Shown piece after piece: positions 9,501 to 17,802 of a stretch of 50,737 nucleotides of DNA; within the stretch, counting starts at the first letter, position 1, and every line of letters begins with the position of its first letter. Origin of the DNA: Pedobacter borealis DSM 19626 (GTDB taxonomy: Bacteria > Bacteroidota > Bacteroidia > Sphingobacteriales > Sphingobacteriaceae); the NCBI RefSeq assembly GCF_000708285.2, contig NZ_JAUG01000025.1, forward strand, positions 1 through 50,737. Reading direction: 5' to 3'. Below the pieces are notes generated by a model. It worked only from the letters and a program-made list of their open reading frames with translations. It did no database searches and was not told where the DNA came from. The translations under genes and the position numbers were made by a program.

Positions 9501-9587
9501 TACTACGTATTAGAAGAGATCAATGTGAAACCGGGTATCGGCTACATGACAAAAATTAGAAACACAGATACAACAGTACAAGCGTAA
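6555..9587 (+). CDS. actB: Alternative complex III subunit ActB, molybdopterin-oxidoreductase-like/iron-sulfur fusion
   Basis: The 1010-residue protein combines a molybdopterin-oxidoreductase-like domain (about residues 75-740; in ACIII this domain carries no molybdenum) with a C-terminal ferredoxin-like domain (about 750-990) that relays electrons from quinol. Cysteine clusters CTGCGSCIVAC (762-772), CQHCDHAPCETVCP, CVGTRYCANNCP, CSMC (from 922) and CQEAC (from 952) account for the expected three [4Fe-4S] and one [3Fe-4S] centres. A twin-arginine motif at 49-50 (PRRDFLKALGFGLGA) precedes a lipobox-like LAAC ending at C68, so Tat export and lipid anchoring are both plausible. It lies 48 bases after actA and 26 before actC. 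Confidence 0.95.
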   Translation: MESNKKYWKGLEEYNNTPDFVKNNKNEFAEPLPIEDVLNEAGLSTVTPRRDFLKALGFGLGAVTLAACQSTPLKKSIPYLVKPEEVTPGIPNYYTSSFNGQSILVKTREGRPIKIEPNPNAGQFNCGTDARAQASVLDLYDVSKLKAPALVKDGKVEETTWAKIDSFVKGELAKAQAGGKKIRIVASTVNSPSTNAVIAQFIAKYPAAKLVQYDAVSYTGIIQANQNSFGKAVLPKYNFDKADLIVSFSADFLGTWISGEEFTAQYTANRNYKSLENKKMSRHIQFESGMSLTGTNADTRVPVKLSEEGPALIALYNAITGSALPGGTLGNNTTADKVIKLVAKELVQAKGKGLVVCGSNDVSTQILVNAINAAIGSYGTTIDLDNPCYLYAGNDAEFNGLVAEMNRGEVGAVLFLNSNPVYDAANAKAFTDALGKVPAKISFSDRADETATACDAIAINHNYLESWGDANAYEGYYSIVQPTINPVFNSRQAEESLLTWADAPVKDYYQFVRSNWEAKMLPAVGLKWEEVLEKGVVTVAAKTAGAYSFTQSLAQVATSIVSSSKALAKEVELQVYESIPMRDGKNANNAFLQELPDPVSKVTWDNYVALAPKFAEKLKVKEFDVVTVKASNGYSVDLPVLIQPGQAQGTASIALGYGRTKVGKAGNDVGKNAFPFVSFVNGTFQYATSVTITPTGGYYELAQTQTHHSFEGRAVIKEATFKEYLKNPGAGNEKGEHKDYDLWDQYEKPGNNWVMAIDLNACTGCGSCIVACNVENNIPVVGRDEVRRRREMHWIRIDRYYSYETAAGDVTREKEIAKLEDLDRVSVVHQPMLCQHCDHAPCETVCPVLATVHSSDGLNHMAYNRCVGTRYCANNCPYKVRRFNWFNYWNDSRFDNYLNNEFTQLVLNPDVTTRSRGVMEKCSMCIQRIQGGKLQAKMEKRPLKDGDIKMACQEACSANAIVFGDANDPNSEVSKALRSERIYYVLEEINVKPGIGYMTKIRNTDTTVQA

Positions 9588-9613
9588 GCTTTAGTATAAA
9601 GAAAATACAAATT

Positions 9614-11086
9614 ATGTCAGGACATAACGAATCAATACTTAGAGAACCATTAATTACCGGAGATAACATCACGTATGCAAAAATTACGGATGATATTTTA
9701 GGCCCGGTAGAAAACAAGCCAAATAAAGCTTGGTGGATTGGTTTTACCTTTGCTTCATTAGGCGCTTTACTTTGGGTGGTTGCAGTGAGCTACACCTTCT
9801 GGAACGGTATCGGAGCTTGGGGTTTAAATAAAACAGTAGGTTGGGCTTGGGATATCACCGGTTTCGTATGGTGGGTAGGTATCGGTCACGCTGGAACACT
9901 AATTTCAGCAGTACTATTACTCTTCCGTCAGAACTGGCGTAACTCCATCAACCGTTCTGCAGAGGCGATGACCATTTTCGCCGTAATCTGTGCCGCAACT
10001 TACGTTGTATCGCACATGGGCCGTCCTTGGTTAGCTTACTGGGTTTTACCTTTACCAAACCAATTCGGATCACTTTGGGTAAACTTTAACTCACCATTGG
10101 TGTGGGATATGTTTGCGATCTCGACTTACTTCTCTGTATCATTATTATTCTGGTACACAGGTTTATTACCAGATATCGCTACCATCCGCGACCGTGCAGT
10201 GGGTACACGTAGAAAAATCTACTCTATCTTCTCTTTTGGATGGAGTGGAAGCGTTAAAACATGGCAACGTTTCGAAGCGGTGTCGTTAATCTTAGCAGGT
10301 ATTTCTACACCACTTGTACTTTCGGTACACACGATTGTATCAATGGACTTTGCAACATCGGTAATTCCAGGATGGCACACGACCATCTTCCCTCCATACT
10401 TCGTAGCAGGGGCGATCTTCTCAGGTTTTGCGATGGTATTAACCTTATTATTGGTTGCACGTAAAGTATTAGGCTTAGAGAACTACATCACCATGTTCCA
10501 CATCGAGTCGATGAATAAAATCATCATCTTAACAGGATCTATCGTAGGTGTGGCTTATTTAACAGAGTTTTTCATCGCTTGGTATTCGGGTTCTGAATAT
10601 GAGCAATACGCTTTCATTAACAGATCTACTGGTCCTTACTGGTGGGCATACTGGATGATGATGACCTGTAACGTAATCTCACCACAACTATTATGGTTCA
10701 AGAAAATCCGTTTAAGCATCCGTGCTACCTGGATCTTATCTATCGTAGTAAATATCGGTATGTGGTTTGAGCGTTTCGTAATTATTGTTACTTCATTACA
10801 CCGCGATTATATTCCATCAAGTTGGGCAATGTTTTATCCAACATGGGTTGATATCAGCGTATTCGTAGGTTCAATTGGTTTGTTCTTTACCTTATTCTTA
10901 TTGTTCTTAAGAGTATTACCATCAATCGCTATAGCAGAAGTTAAGTTATTATTAAAAACTGCAAGTGAGCAAGCCAAAATGAAACAGATTAAAGAAGGGC
11001 ATGAGAATAAAGAATACGTTGCAGAATACGTAGAGTCTTTAGAAAAATTTGATAGTGTTAAACAAGAAGATTACGCAAAAATATAA
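9614..11086 (+). CDS. actC: Alternative complex III membrane subunit ActC (NrfD/PsrC-like)
   Basis: The 490-residue polytopic membrane protein of the NrfD/PsrC family has about ten hydrophobic helices. ActC anchors ActB and forms the main quinol-binding site of alternative complex III. Recognisable stretches include the conserved SHMGRPWLAYW and WWVGIGHAGTLISAVLLLFR segments. The C-terminal 60 residues are hydrophilic and charged. actD begins only two bases after the stop, which suggests tight co-translation. Confidence 0.95.
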   Translation: MSGHNESILREPLITGDNITYAKITDDILGPVENKPNKAWWIGFTFASLGALLWVVAVSYTFWNGIGAWGLNKTVGWAWDITGFVWWVGIGHAGTLISAVLLLFRQNWRNSINRSAEAMTIFAVICAATYVVSHMGRPWLAYWVLPLPNQFGSLWVNFNSPLVWDMFAISTYFSVSLLFWYTGLLPDIATIRDRAVGTRRKIYSIFSFGWSGSVKTWQRFEAVSLILAGISTPLVLSVHTIVSMDFATSVIPGWHTTIFPPYFVAGAIFSGFAMVLTLLLVARKVLGLENYITMFHIESMNKIIILTGSIVGVAYLTEFFIAWYSGSEYEQYAFINRSTGPYWWAYWMMMTCNVISPQLLWFKKIRLSIRATWILSIVVNIGMWFERFVIIVTSLHRDYIPSSWAMFYPTWVDISVFVGSIGLFFTLFLLFLRVLPSIAIAEVKLLLKTASEQAKMKQIKEGHENKEYVAEYVESLEKFDSVKQEDYAKI

Positions 11087-11088
11087 CA

Positions 11089-11625
11089 ATGAGTGATATC
11101 AAATATATTTTAGGCAGTTTTGGCGATCCTGACGAAATGATGCACGGCATCGAAAAGCTTCAGGAAAATAACATCAGCATTCATGATGTATATACACCGA
11201 TGCCTATACACGGAATAGAAGCCAAATTAGGAATTAAAAGATCTAGAATCGATATCGCAGCATTTTGCTTTGGTATTACCGGTACTTGCTGTGCATTCGC
11301 TTTGATTTATTTTTGCGCAGTAATCGATTGGAGAGTAAACATAGGTGGTAAACCATCATTCGCATTACCGGATTTTATTCCGATAATGTTCGAGCTTACA
11401 GTACTATTCTGTGCTTTCGGTATGGTGTTAACTTATTATGCATCTACACACTTATTTCCAGGAAGAGCACCAAGAGTGATGGATTTAAGAGCTACAGATG
11501 ATCGCTTTGTAATTGCAGTTGATGCAAAAGACAATGTAGAACATACTGTAATTGATGGATTATTAAAAGATGCAGGTGCTTTAGAAATAAAGTATAATGA
11601 AAGGAAGTACATTAGCTATGAATAA
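11089..11625 (+). CDS. actD: Alternative complex III subunit ActD (DUF3341)
   Basis: A small inner-membrane subunit (178 residues) of alternative complex III with two transmembrane helices (about 62-85 and 103-122) and a cytoplasmic ferredoxin-like N-terminal part (YILGSFGDPDEMMHGIEKL) typical of DUF3341. ActD has no cofactor of its own and stabilises the complex. Its last codons overlap the start of actE, so the two are probably translationally coupled. Confidence 0.93.
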   Translation: MSDIKYILGSFGDPDEMMHGIEKLQENNISIHDVYTPMPIHGIEAKLGIKRSRIDIAAFCFGITGTCCAFALIYFCAVIDWRVNIGGKPSFALPDFIPIMFELTVLFCAFGMVLTYYASTHLFPGRAPRVMDLRATDDRFVIAVDAKDNVEHTVIDGLLKDAGALEIKYNERKYISYE

Positions 11626-12202
11626 GAATAAATTTGTTTACACGGCGTTTTTAGCTATCGCTTTTGCAGCTACCTTTTCAGCTTGTAAAGATAAACGCAG
11701 TACTGGCTTAGAATATGCCAGAAACATGTATGATCCGATTGCTTACAATCCGGACCAACCGAATAAGAATTTTAAAGATGGTAAAACGGCACAGTTGCCT
11801 CCTGCACATACTAAACCAGTAGGTTTTACAGAGTATGATGAGTTTCCTAACACAAAAGAAGGATATGAAGCTGCAGGTGTGAGCATGGTTAACCCTTTAC
11901 CGGTTGATACTGTTAATTTGGCTCAAGGTCAGCATTTGTTCAAAGTTTTCTGTAGCCCTTGCCACGGAGAAAAAGGTGATGGACAAGGACACTTGGTTAA
12001 AATTGAGAAGTTTAATGGTGTACCTTCTTACTTCTCAGGAAGTTCGTCGAGAGGTGGAGATATGAAAGCACTTACTGCTGGTAAAATCTACCACACCATT
12101 ACCTACGGTGTAAATAATATGGGTTCGCATGCTTCGCAAATCTCACCAACAGATCGTTGGAAAGTGGTGATGTATGTTCAGGAATTACAAAAACAACAAT
12201 AA
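11618..12202 (+). CDS. actE: Alternative complex III subunit ActE, monoheme cytochrome c lipoprotein
   Basis: From the ATG at 11618 the protein has 194 residues, with a lipoprotein signal (TFSAC, acylated C23) and one heme c site CSPCH (C112, C115, H116). A downstream NNMGSH segment may supply the axial Met. ActE is the outermost heme carrier of the complex and hands electrons towards the oxidase. An in-frame ATG at 11597 lies inside actD and would put seven extra residues before the signal peptide, so 11618 is the better start. The gene overlaps actD by 8 bases, and actF follows after 16. Confidence 0.93.
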   Translation: MNKNKFVYTAFLAIAFAATFSACKDKRSTGLEYARNMYDPIAYNPDQPNKNFKDGKTAQLPPAHTKPVGFTEYDEFPNTKEGYEAAGVSMVNPLPVDTVNLAQGQHLFKVFCSPCHGEKGDGQGHLVKIEKFNGVPSYFSGSSSRGGDMKALTAGKIYHTITYGVNNMGSHASQISPTDRWKVVMYVQELQKQQ

Positions 12203-12218
12203 GTAAAGCAGAATATAA

Positions 12219-13442
12219 ATGGGAACTCACAATATTAATTTTAGTGAACAGTTTGAGTTTACAGGTAAAGTAAAAACATTAAGTATAGTTGGTATCGCTT
12301 TAGGTATTGCAGCTGTTGCTTATGGTTTCTTAGCTGGTGATAAAGTGATGCACGAGCGTACTTTTGCTAACCTGTTGCTTATGGCATATTACTTTGCATG
12401 CGTTTGTATGTCGGGTACATTTTTCCTTGCTGTTCAATATGTAGCTCAAGCAGGTTGGTCTGCATCAATTTTACGTGTACCACAGGCTATGGCAAAAACA
12501 TTGCCAATAGCAGCTGTAATACTTGTTGTAATTATTTCAGCAGGTTTATACACACACAACTTATATCATCACTGGCATGCTGACGGATTAACAGATCCAA
12601 ACAGTGCTAATTATGATTCTATTATCGCTGGTAAATCGGTGTTCTTAAATGTACCTTTTTTCTTAGGCCGCCAAGTGGTGTTCTTAGGGATCTATAGTAT
12701 ATTTTCGATCATGTTTGTTAAGTTTTCTTATAACGAAGATTTAGCAGGTGGTTTAAATGCTTACAGAAAGAGCTTTAAAAATGCTTGTATCTTCTTGGTA
12801 ATTTACGGTTTTACAACACCGATTTTTGCTTTCGATACCGTAATGTCATTAGAAGCGCACTGGTTCTCAACCATGTTCGGTTGGTATAACTTCGCGGCTA
12901 TGTGGGTAAGTAGTTTAGCTACTATCGCCATTATCCTTATCTTGTTAAGAAGAGCTGGTTATATGCAATGGGTTAACAATAGCCACTTGCACAACTTGGG
13001 TCAGTTTATTTTTGGTTTCTCTATCTTCTGGACTTATGTATGGTTTGCTCAATTTTTATTGATCTACTATGCAAACATGCCTGAAGAGACTGTATATTTC
13101 TACAAACGCTTTGAGTATTACAAGTTCTGGTTTTTCTTAAACCTAGCGATGAACTTCTTAGCGCCAGTATTATTATTAATGGACAGAGATAACAAAAGAA
13201 CAGATGCAAAATTATTGTTCGTTTCTATTGTGGTACTTTTAGGTCACTGGGTAGATTACTACCAAATGATTATGCCAGGAGCAGTAGAAGAAGGACATAA
13301 TGGTTTTGGGATCATTGAAATTGGTACTGCATTAGGTTTTGTAGGATTGTTTACCTTTACGGTTTTAACATCATTAAGCAAAAAGCCTTTAATAGCAAAG
13401 AATCACCCATTATTACAAGAAAGTTTGCATCATCAGCTATAG
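12219..13442 (+). CDS. actF: Alternative complex III membrane subunit ActF
   Basis: The 407-residue integral membrane protein is homologous to ActC, with about ten helices and motifs such as HHWHADGLTDPNSANYD, FLNVPFFLGRQVVF and FDTVMSLEAHWFSTMFGWYNF. ActF is the second large membrane subunit of alternative complex III, proposed to take part in proton or quinone handling and not to bind redox cofactors. It closes the six-gene act set; a 69-base A/T-rich gap leads into the oxidase genes without a visible terminator. Confidence 0.93.
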   Translation: MGTHNINFSEQFEFTGKVKTLSIVGIALGIAAVAYGFLAGDKVMHERTFANLLLMAYYFACVCMSGTFFLAVQYVAQAGWSASILRVPQAMAKTLPIAAVILVVIISAGLYTHNLYHHWHADGLTDPNSANYDSIIAGKSVFLNVPFFLGRQVVFLGIYSIFSIMFVKFSYNEDLAGGLNAYRKSFKNACIFLVIYGFTTPIFAFDTVMSLEAHWFSTMFGWYNFAAMWVSSLATIAIILILLRRAGYMQWVNNSHLHNLGQFIFGFSIFWTYVWFAQFLLIYYANMPEETVYFYKRFEYYKFWFFLNLAMNFLAPVLLLMDRDNKRTDAKLLFVSIVVLLGHWVDYYQMIMPGAVEEGHNGFGIIEIGTALGFVGLFTFTVLTSLSKKPLIAKNHPLLQESLHHQL

Positions 13443-13511
13443 CGGTGATAAGATAGAGCAAATATTTAATTATTATTATAATTAGCAGTACAGCGTACTA
13501 CTTTTAAGAAA

Positions 13512-14744
13512 ATGAGTTTAAGAAAGTTTATAACGAATAAAACGACCGCAGCTTTAGCAGTATTGATTACTGTTTTTGCAAACACTAGCGTATTTGCGCA
13601 AGATGCAGCAGCAGGTGCTGCCGCGGCACCGAAGGTTGATATGGGCGAGGTTTATAAATCGGTAATATTTTATATTCTGGTTTTCCTTGCCGTATGCTTA
13701 TTCATTGCAATTATTGGTAAAGCAATAAGAGTATATGAATTAAGCCGCGAAGCACAAGGTAAATCTGTTGGCATTAACTGGAACAGGGTACACGCAAGTT
13801 TATTTGCGCTGTTTTTAGTGATCGGTTTGTATGGTGTATATTGGGAATATACAGTACATGGGGCGATGTTACTTCCTGATGCGGCATCTGAGCACGGAAA
13901 GAAAATTGATGAGATGTTTAATTTAACATTAATCATTACCACCATTGTATTTGTAGTTACGCACATCTTATTATTCGGATTTTCTTACATCTATAAATAC
14001 TCAGCTAAAAGAAAAGCTTACTACTACCCACACAATAATACCATCGAAAAAATCTGGACAATCGTTCCGGCTTTAGTATTAACTGTTTTGGTATTAATGG
14101 GTTTCTTAACCTGGAGATCTATTTTCTTCAAAGTTGAAGATCCAAACAACAAACCATTACAGATAGAAGTTACTTCTGAGCAGTTTAAATGGTCTATCCG
14201 TTATCCTGGAGCTGATGGAATAGTAGGGAACAAAAACTACAAGTTAACTACAGCTACCAATACATTGGGTATCGATTTCAAAGATATCAACTCCCGCGAT
14301 GATGAGATGGCTGATGAAATGGTTCTTCCGGTTGGAAAACCTGTAAAGCTGATCTTAACCAGTAAAGATGTAATTCACAGTTTTTATATGCCTCATTTTA
14401 GAGTACAGTTAAACACTGTACCGGGTATGAGAACTATATTTGAGTTTACGCCTACTAAAACTACTGCAGAGATGCAGCAAGAAACCAACGATCCAAACTT
14501 TAAGTACCTTTTCTTATGTGCTAAAATCTGTGGATCAGGTCACTACAACATGCAAAAAGTGGTACGTGTGGTTTCTGAAGCTGAATACAAAACTTGGATA
14601 GCAGAACAGAAAACATACTTAAACGACGATTTAAGAAAACAATTTAATTTGCCAGTGGCACCTGCGCCTGTAAAATCAGTAGCAGATTCAGCAGCAACAG
14701 ATTCTACAGCTGCGAAAACTAACCAAATGGCTTTAAATAAATAA
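13512..14744 (+). CDS. coxB: Cytochrome c oxidase subunit II
   Basis: This subunit carries the dinuclear CuA centre that receives electrons from ActA/ActE-type cytochromes. The 410-residue protein has a signal peptide (cleavage near VFAQ), three more hydrophobic helices and a periplasmic cupredoxin domain. The CuA ligands are visible as H289 (VIHSFYMPHF) and CAKICGSGHYNM (C336, C340, H344, M347). The usual Glu between the two cysteines (CxExC) is Lys338 here, which is tolerable because that position binds copper through its backbone carbonyl. There is no C-terminal heme c domain, so it is aa3-like and not a fused caa3 subunit. coxA follows after 23 bases. Confidence 0.95.
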   Translation: MSLRKFITNKTTAALAVLITVFANTSVFAQDAAAGAAAAPKVDMGEVYKSVIFYILVFLAVCLFIAIIGKAIRVYELSREAQGKSVGINWNRVHASLFALFLVIGLYGVYWEYTVHGAMLLPDAASEHGKKIDEMFNLTLIITTIVFVVTHILLFGFSYIYKYSAKRKAYYYPHNNTIEKIWTIVPALVLTVLVLMGFLTWRSIFFKVEDPNNKPLQIEVTSEQFKWSIRYPGADGIVGNKNYKLTTATNTLGIDFKDINSRDDEMADEMVLPVGKPVKLILTSKDVIHSFYMPHFRVQLNTVPGMRTIFEFTPTKTTAEMQQETNDPNFKYLFLCAKICGSGHYNMQKVVRVVSEAEYKTWIAEQKTYLNDDLRKQFNLPVAPAPVKSVADSAATDSTAAKTNQMALNK

Positions 14745-14767
14745 TATTAAGCAGGAGCGAACGAATT

Positions 14768-16648
14768 ATGTCAACAATAGCATTACACGACGAACACAAT
14801 CACGATCACGCTGATCATGGGCATCATAAAGAGACTTTGATTTCAAAGTATATCTTTAGTATGGATCATAAAATGATTGCTAAGCAATTTTTGATTACCG
14901 GTATTATTATGGCGGTAATAGCAATGGGCTTATCAATTTTATTCCGTATTCAATTGGCATGGCCAGATCAAAACTTCCCTTTCTTAGAAACATTTTTAGG
15001 TAAATGGGCAGAAGGTGGTCGTATTAAACCCGACTTTTATCTGGCTTTGGTAACCATTCATGGTACCATTATGGTATTCTTTGTACTAACCGCCGGATTG
15101 AGTGGTACATTTAGTAACTTACTTATTCCGCTTCAACTTGGGGCAAGAGATATGGCTTCGCCATTTTTGAACATGCTTTCATACTGGTTCTTCTTTACTG
15201 CTTGTGTGGTGATGATGTCATCATTCTTTATCCAAACAGGACCTGCATCTGGTGGTTGGACGGTTTATCCGCCACTATCGGTAGTTGCTAAAGCAATGCC
15301 AGGATCTGGAATGGGTATGACTTTGTGGTTAATCAGTATGGTACTTTTCGTAGCATCATCTTTAATGGGCGGTATCAACTACGTAAGTACAATTTTAAAC
15401 ATGCGTACTAAAGGTATGGACCTTTGGAAAATGCCATTAACCATTTGGGCTTTCTTTTTAACCGCTATTTTAGGTATCTTATCTTTCCCTGTTCTTGTAG
15501 CTGGGGTGGTATTAATGGTATTCGACCGTAGTTTTGGAACAAGTTTCTACTTGTCTGATATCGTAATGGGTACAGATATTTTACCAAATGAAGGTGGTTC
15601 TCCAATTTTATGGCAACACTTATTCTGGTTCTTAGGTCACCCTGAGGTATATATTGTAATTATGCCTGCATTGGGTATCTCATCTGAAGTTATCTCAGTA
15701 AACTCACGTAAACCAATCTTTGGTTACCATGCGATGGTTTACTCTTTAATTGGTATTACCGTATTATCATTCATCGTATGGGGTCACCATATGTTTGTAA
15801 CCGGTATGAATCCATTGTTGGGTGGTGTATTTATGATTACCACATTGATTATTGCAGTACCATCGGCAGTAAAAACCTTTAACTACTTAGCTACATTATG
15901 GCGCGGTAACATCCGTTTTACGCCAGCAATGTTATTTGCTATCGGTTTAGTTTCATTCTTTATCTCTGGTGGTTTAACAGGTATCTTCTTAGGAAATGCT
16001 TCATTAGATATTAACTTACACGATACATACTTTGTTGTTGCCCACTTCCACTTGGTAATGGGATCTGCGGCAATCTTTGGTATGCTTGCAGGTGTGTATC
16101 ACTGGTTCCCTAAAATGTTTGGTAGAATGATGAACGCTAAATTGGGATACTTACACTTCTGGTTAACTTTCATTGCAGCTTACCTGGTATTCTTCCCACT
16201 TCACTTCTTAGGTTTAGATGGTGTACCTCGTCGTTACTATGCATTTACCGAGTTTGAATTTATGAAGAAATGGTTAACTGTTAACGTATTTGTAACATGG
16301 GCAGCTATTATGGCAGCACTAGCTCAGGTAGCGTTCTTATTTAACTTCTTTTATTCAATCTTTAAAGGAAAAGTATCTCCTCAAAATCCTTGGGAATCGA
16401 ATACATTAGAGTGGACTGCTCCAGTAGAACACCTACACGGTAACTGGCCAGGGGAAATCCCAACAGTTTACAGATGGCCATATGATTATAGCAAACCAGG
16501 ACATCACGAAGATTTTATTCCTCAAACAGTTCCTTTCTCTCAAACCATGAGCTCTAACTTACCTCACGATTTTGAAGGAAATGCAGAAGCAGAAAAAATA
16601 CAGCAAGATTGGGAATTAGCTAACCCTGTTGCAGAAAACAAGAGCTAG
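14768..16648 (+). CDS. coxA: Cytochrome c oxidase subunit I with His-rich N-terminus
   Basis: This is the catalytic subunit (626 residues, about 12 helices) of a heme-copper oxygen reductase, reducing O2 and pumping protons. Ligands are visible: H98 (TIHGTI, low-spin heme), H291 and Y295 (GHPEVY, CuB ligand with cross-linked Tyr), H340/H341 (WGHHMF, CuB), and H426 (high-spin heme) and H428 (low-spin heme) in VAHFHLVMG. The GHPEVY context indicates an A-family oxidase. An unusual hydrophilic N-terminus, HDEHNHDHADHGHH within the first 22 residues, is extremely His-rich. That end of subunit I normally faces the cytoplasm. Confidence 0.96.
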   Translation: MSTIALHDEHNHDHADHGHHKETLISKYIFSMDHKMIAKQFLITGIIMAVIAMGLSILFRIQLAWPDQNFPFLETFLGKWAEGGRIKPDFYLALVTIHGTIMVFFVLTAGLSGTFSNLLIPLQLGARDMASPFLNMLSYWFFFTACVVMMSSFFIQTGPASGGWTVYPPLSVVAKAMPGSGMGMTLWLISMVLFVASSLMGGINYVSTILNMRTKGMDLWKMPLTIWAFFLTAILGILSFPVLVAGVVLMVFDRSFGTSFYLSDIVMGTDILPNEGGSPILWQHLFWFLGHPEVYIVIMPALGISSEVISVNSRKPIFGYHAMVYSLIGITVLSFIVWGHHMFVTGMNPLLGGVFMITTLIIAVPSAVKTFNYLATLWRGNIRFTPAMLFAIGLVSFFISGGLTGIFLGNASLDINLHDTYFVVAHFHLVMGSAAIFGMLAGVYHWFPKMFGRMMNAKLGYLHFWLTFIAAYLVFFPLHFLGLDGVPRRYYAFTEFEFMKKWLTVNVFVTWAAIMAALAQVAFLFNFFYSIFKGKVSPQNPWESNTLEWTAPVEHLHGNWPGEIPTVYRWPYDYSKPGHHEDFIPQTVPFSQTMSSNLPHDFEGNAEAEKIQQDWELANPVAENKS

Positions 16649-16671
16649 TTTATAAGCTTAAATACAATTTT

Positions 16672-16717
16672 AAAAGGGGTATCTGATTAAGTTTCTGCTT
16701 ATCCGGATACCCTTTTC
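16672..16717 (+). terminator. Hairpin between coxA and ctaA, possible partial terminator
   Basis: AAAAGGGGTATC (16672-16683) pairs with GATACCCTTTT (16706-16716) with one bulged G. It lies 23 bases after the coxA stop and 15 before the ctaA start, and the 3' arm ends in T4. Since the downstream genes serve the same oxidase, it more likely attenuates or stabilises the upstream message than ends the operon. Confidence 0.6.
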
Positions 16718-16731
16718 ATCTTAATAGATAT

Positions 16732-17790
16732 ATGGTCAGCAGATCAGAACAACGTTTCATTAGCATTAATCTTATAACCATTGTAGTTACGCTATTGGTT
16801 ATACTTGCCGGAGGTATTGTACGCAGTACAGGGTCTGGCATGGGTTGTCCGGATTGGCCGAAATGTTTCGATCGTTACATTCCGCCAACTGATGTATCGC
16901 AACTTCCTGCCAATTATAAAGAGAAATACGTAGCAGGTAGGTTAAAGAAGAATGAAAAGTTTGCCAAATATCTGGAAAACATGGGCAAAGTAGCCTTAGC
17001 TGATAGTATTAGGCATGATAAGAGTATCACCATACCTGAAGAATTTAATCCAACTAAAACCTGGACCGAATATCTGAACAGATTGGCTGGGGTAGCCGCG
17101 GGGATATTCCTGTTTTTAACAGTTGTATACTCATTTGCCTACCGAAAAACGGCCAAACGAATTATCGTACTCAGTATCCTAAATCTTTTTGTAGTGGGAT
17201 ACCAAGGCTGGTTAGGTTCGATAGTGGTTTCTACAAACCTGGCACAATGGGTGGTAACCGTACACATGTTGTTAGCGCTGGTTATTTTGGCGATATCTAT
17301 TTATACCTACAATTATGCGAAGCAATTGAATAAAGCGCCTTCGGTAATTATGTACCGGATAGCGTGGTTAAAAGGATTTTTGTTTTTTACCCTCCTAATC
17401 AGTATCGTTCAGATTGTTTTAGGAACCGAGGTTAGAGAAGCAGTAGATGTTATTGCAAAGTCGCTCTCTTACGGAAGCAAGAATACATGGATTTCGAAAG
17501 TAGGAGAAGTATTCTCTTATCACCGTGATTTAGCTATACTCGTAGTCATTGCCAATGCAGTAGTGTATAAAATGGTTATCGACCGTTTTAGTGGTAAGGC
17601 TGCACCGTTGTTAACCGCAAGGTTTATGTTAATAACGCTCCTCATACAGTTATTAAGTGGCTTTGCTTTAGCATATATCGCTTTTCCACCGGCAGCGCAG
17701 GCATTGCACATTTTGTTCTCTACGCTGTTATTTAGTTTACAGTTTTACCTGTACTTATTGGTTTACCGAACAAGTACATATAAACAATAA
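16732..17790 (+). CDS. ctaA: Heme A synthase (COX15/CtaA family)
   Basis: This enzyme oxidises the C8 methyl of heme O to a formyl group, making heme A for subunit I. The 352-residue membrane protein has eight hydrophobic helices. The N-terminal signature GGIVRSTGSGMGCPDWPKCF contains a cysteine pair. Histidines at helix ends (TVHMLLAL, YHRDLAI, ALHILF) are the expected heme ligands. It sits behind coxA and directly before the heme O synthase gene, which makes its substrate. Confidence 0.93.
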   Translation: MVSRSEQRFISINLITIVVTLLVILAGGIVRSTGSGMGCPDWPKCFDRYIPPTDVSQLPANYKEKYVAGRLKKNEKFAKYLENMGKVALADSIRHDKSITIPEEFNPTKTWTEYLNRLAGVAAGIFLFLTVVYSFAYRKTAKRIIVLSILNLFVVGYQGWLGSIVVSTNLAQWVVTVHMLLALVILAISIYTYNYAKQLNKAPSVIMYRIAWLKGFLFFTLLISIVQIVLGTEVREAVDVIAKSLSYGSKNTWISKVGEVFSYHRDLAILVVIANAVVYKMVIDRFSGKAAPLLTARFMLITLLIQLLSGFALAYIAFPPAAQALHILFSTLLFSLQFYLYLLVYRTSTYKQ

Positions 17791-17802
17791 TATTTAAGAA
17801 AA

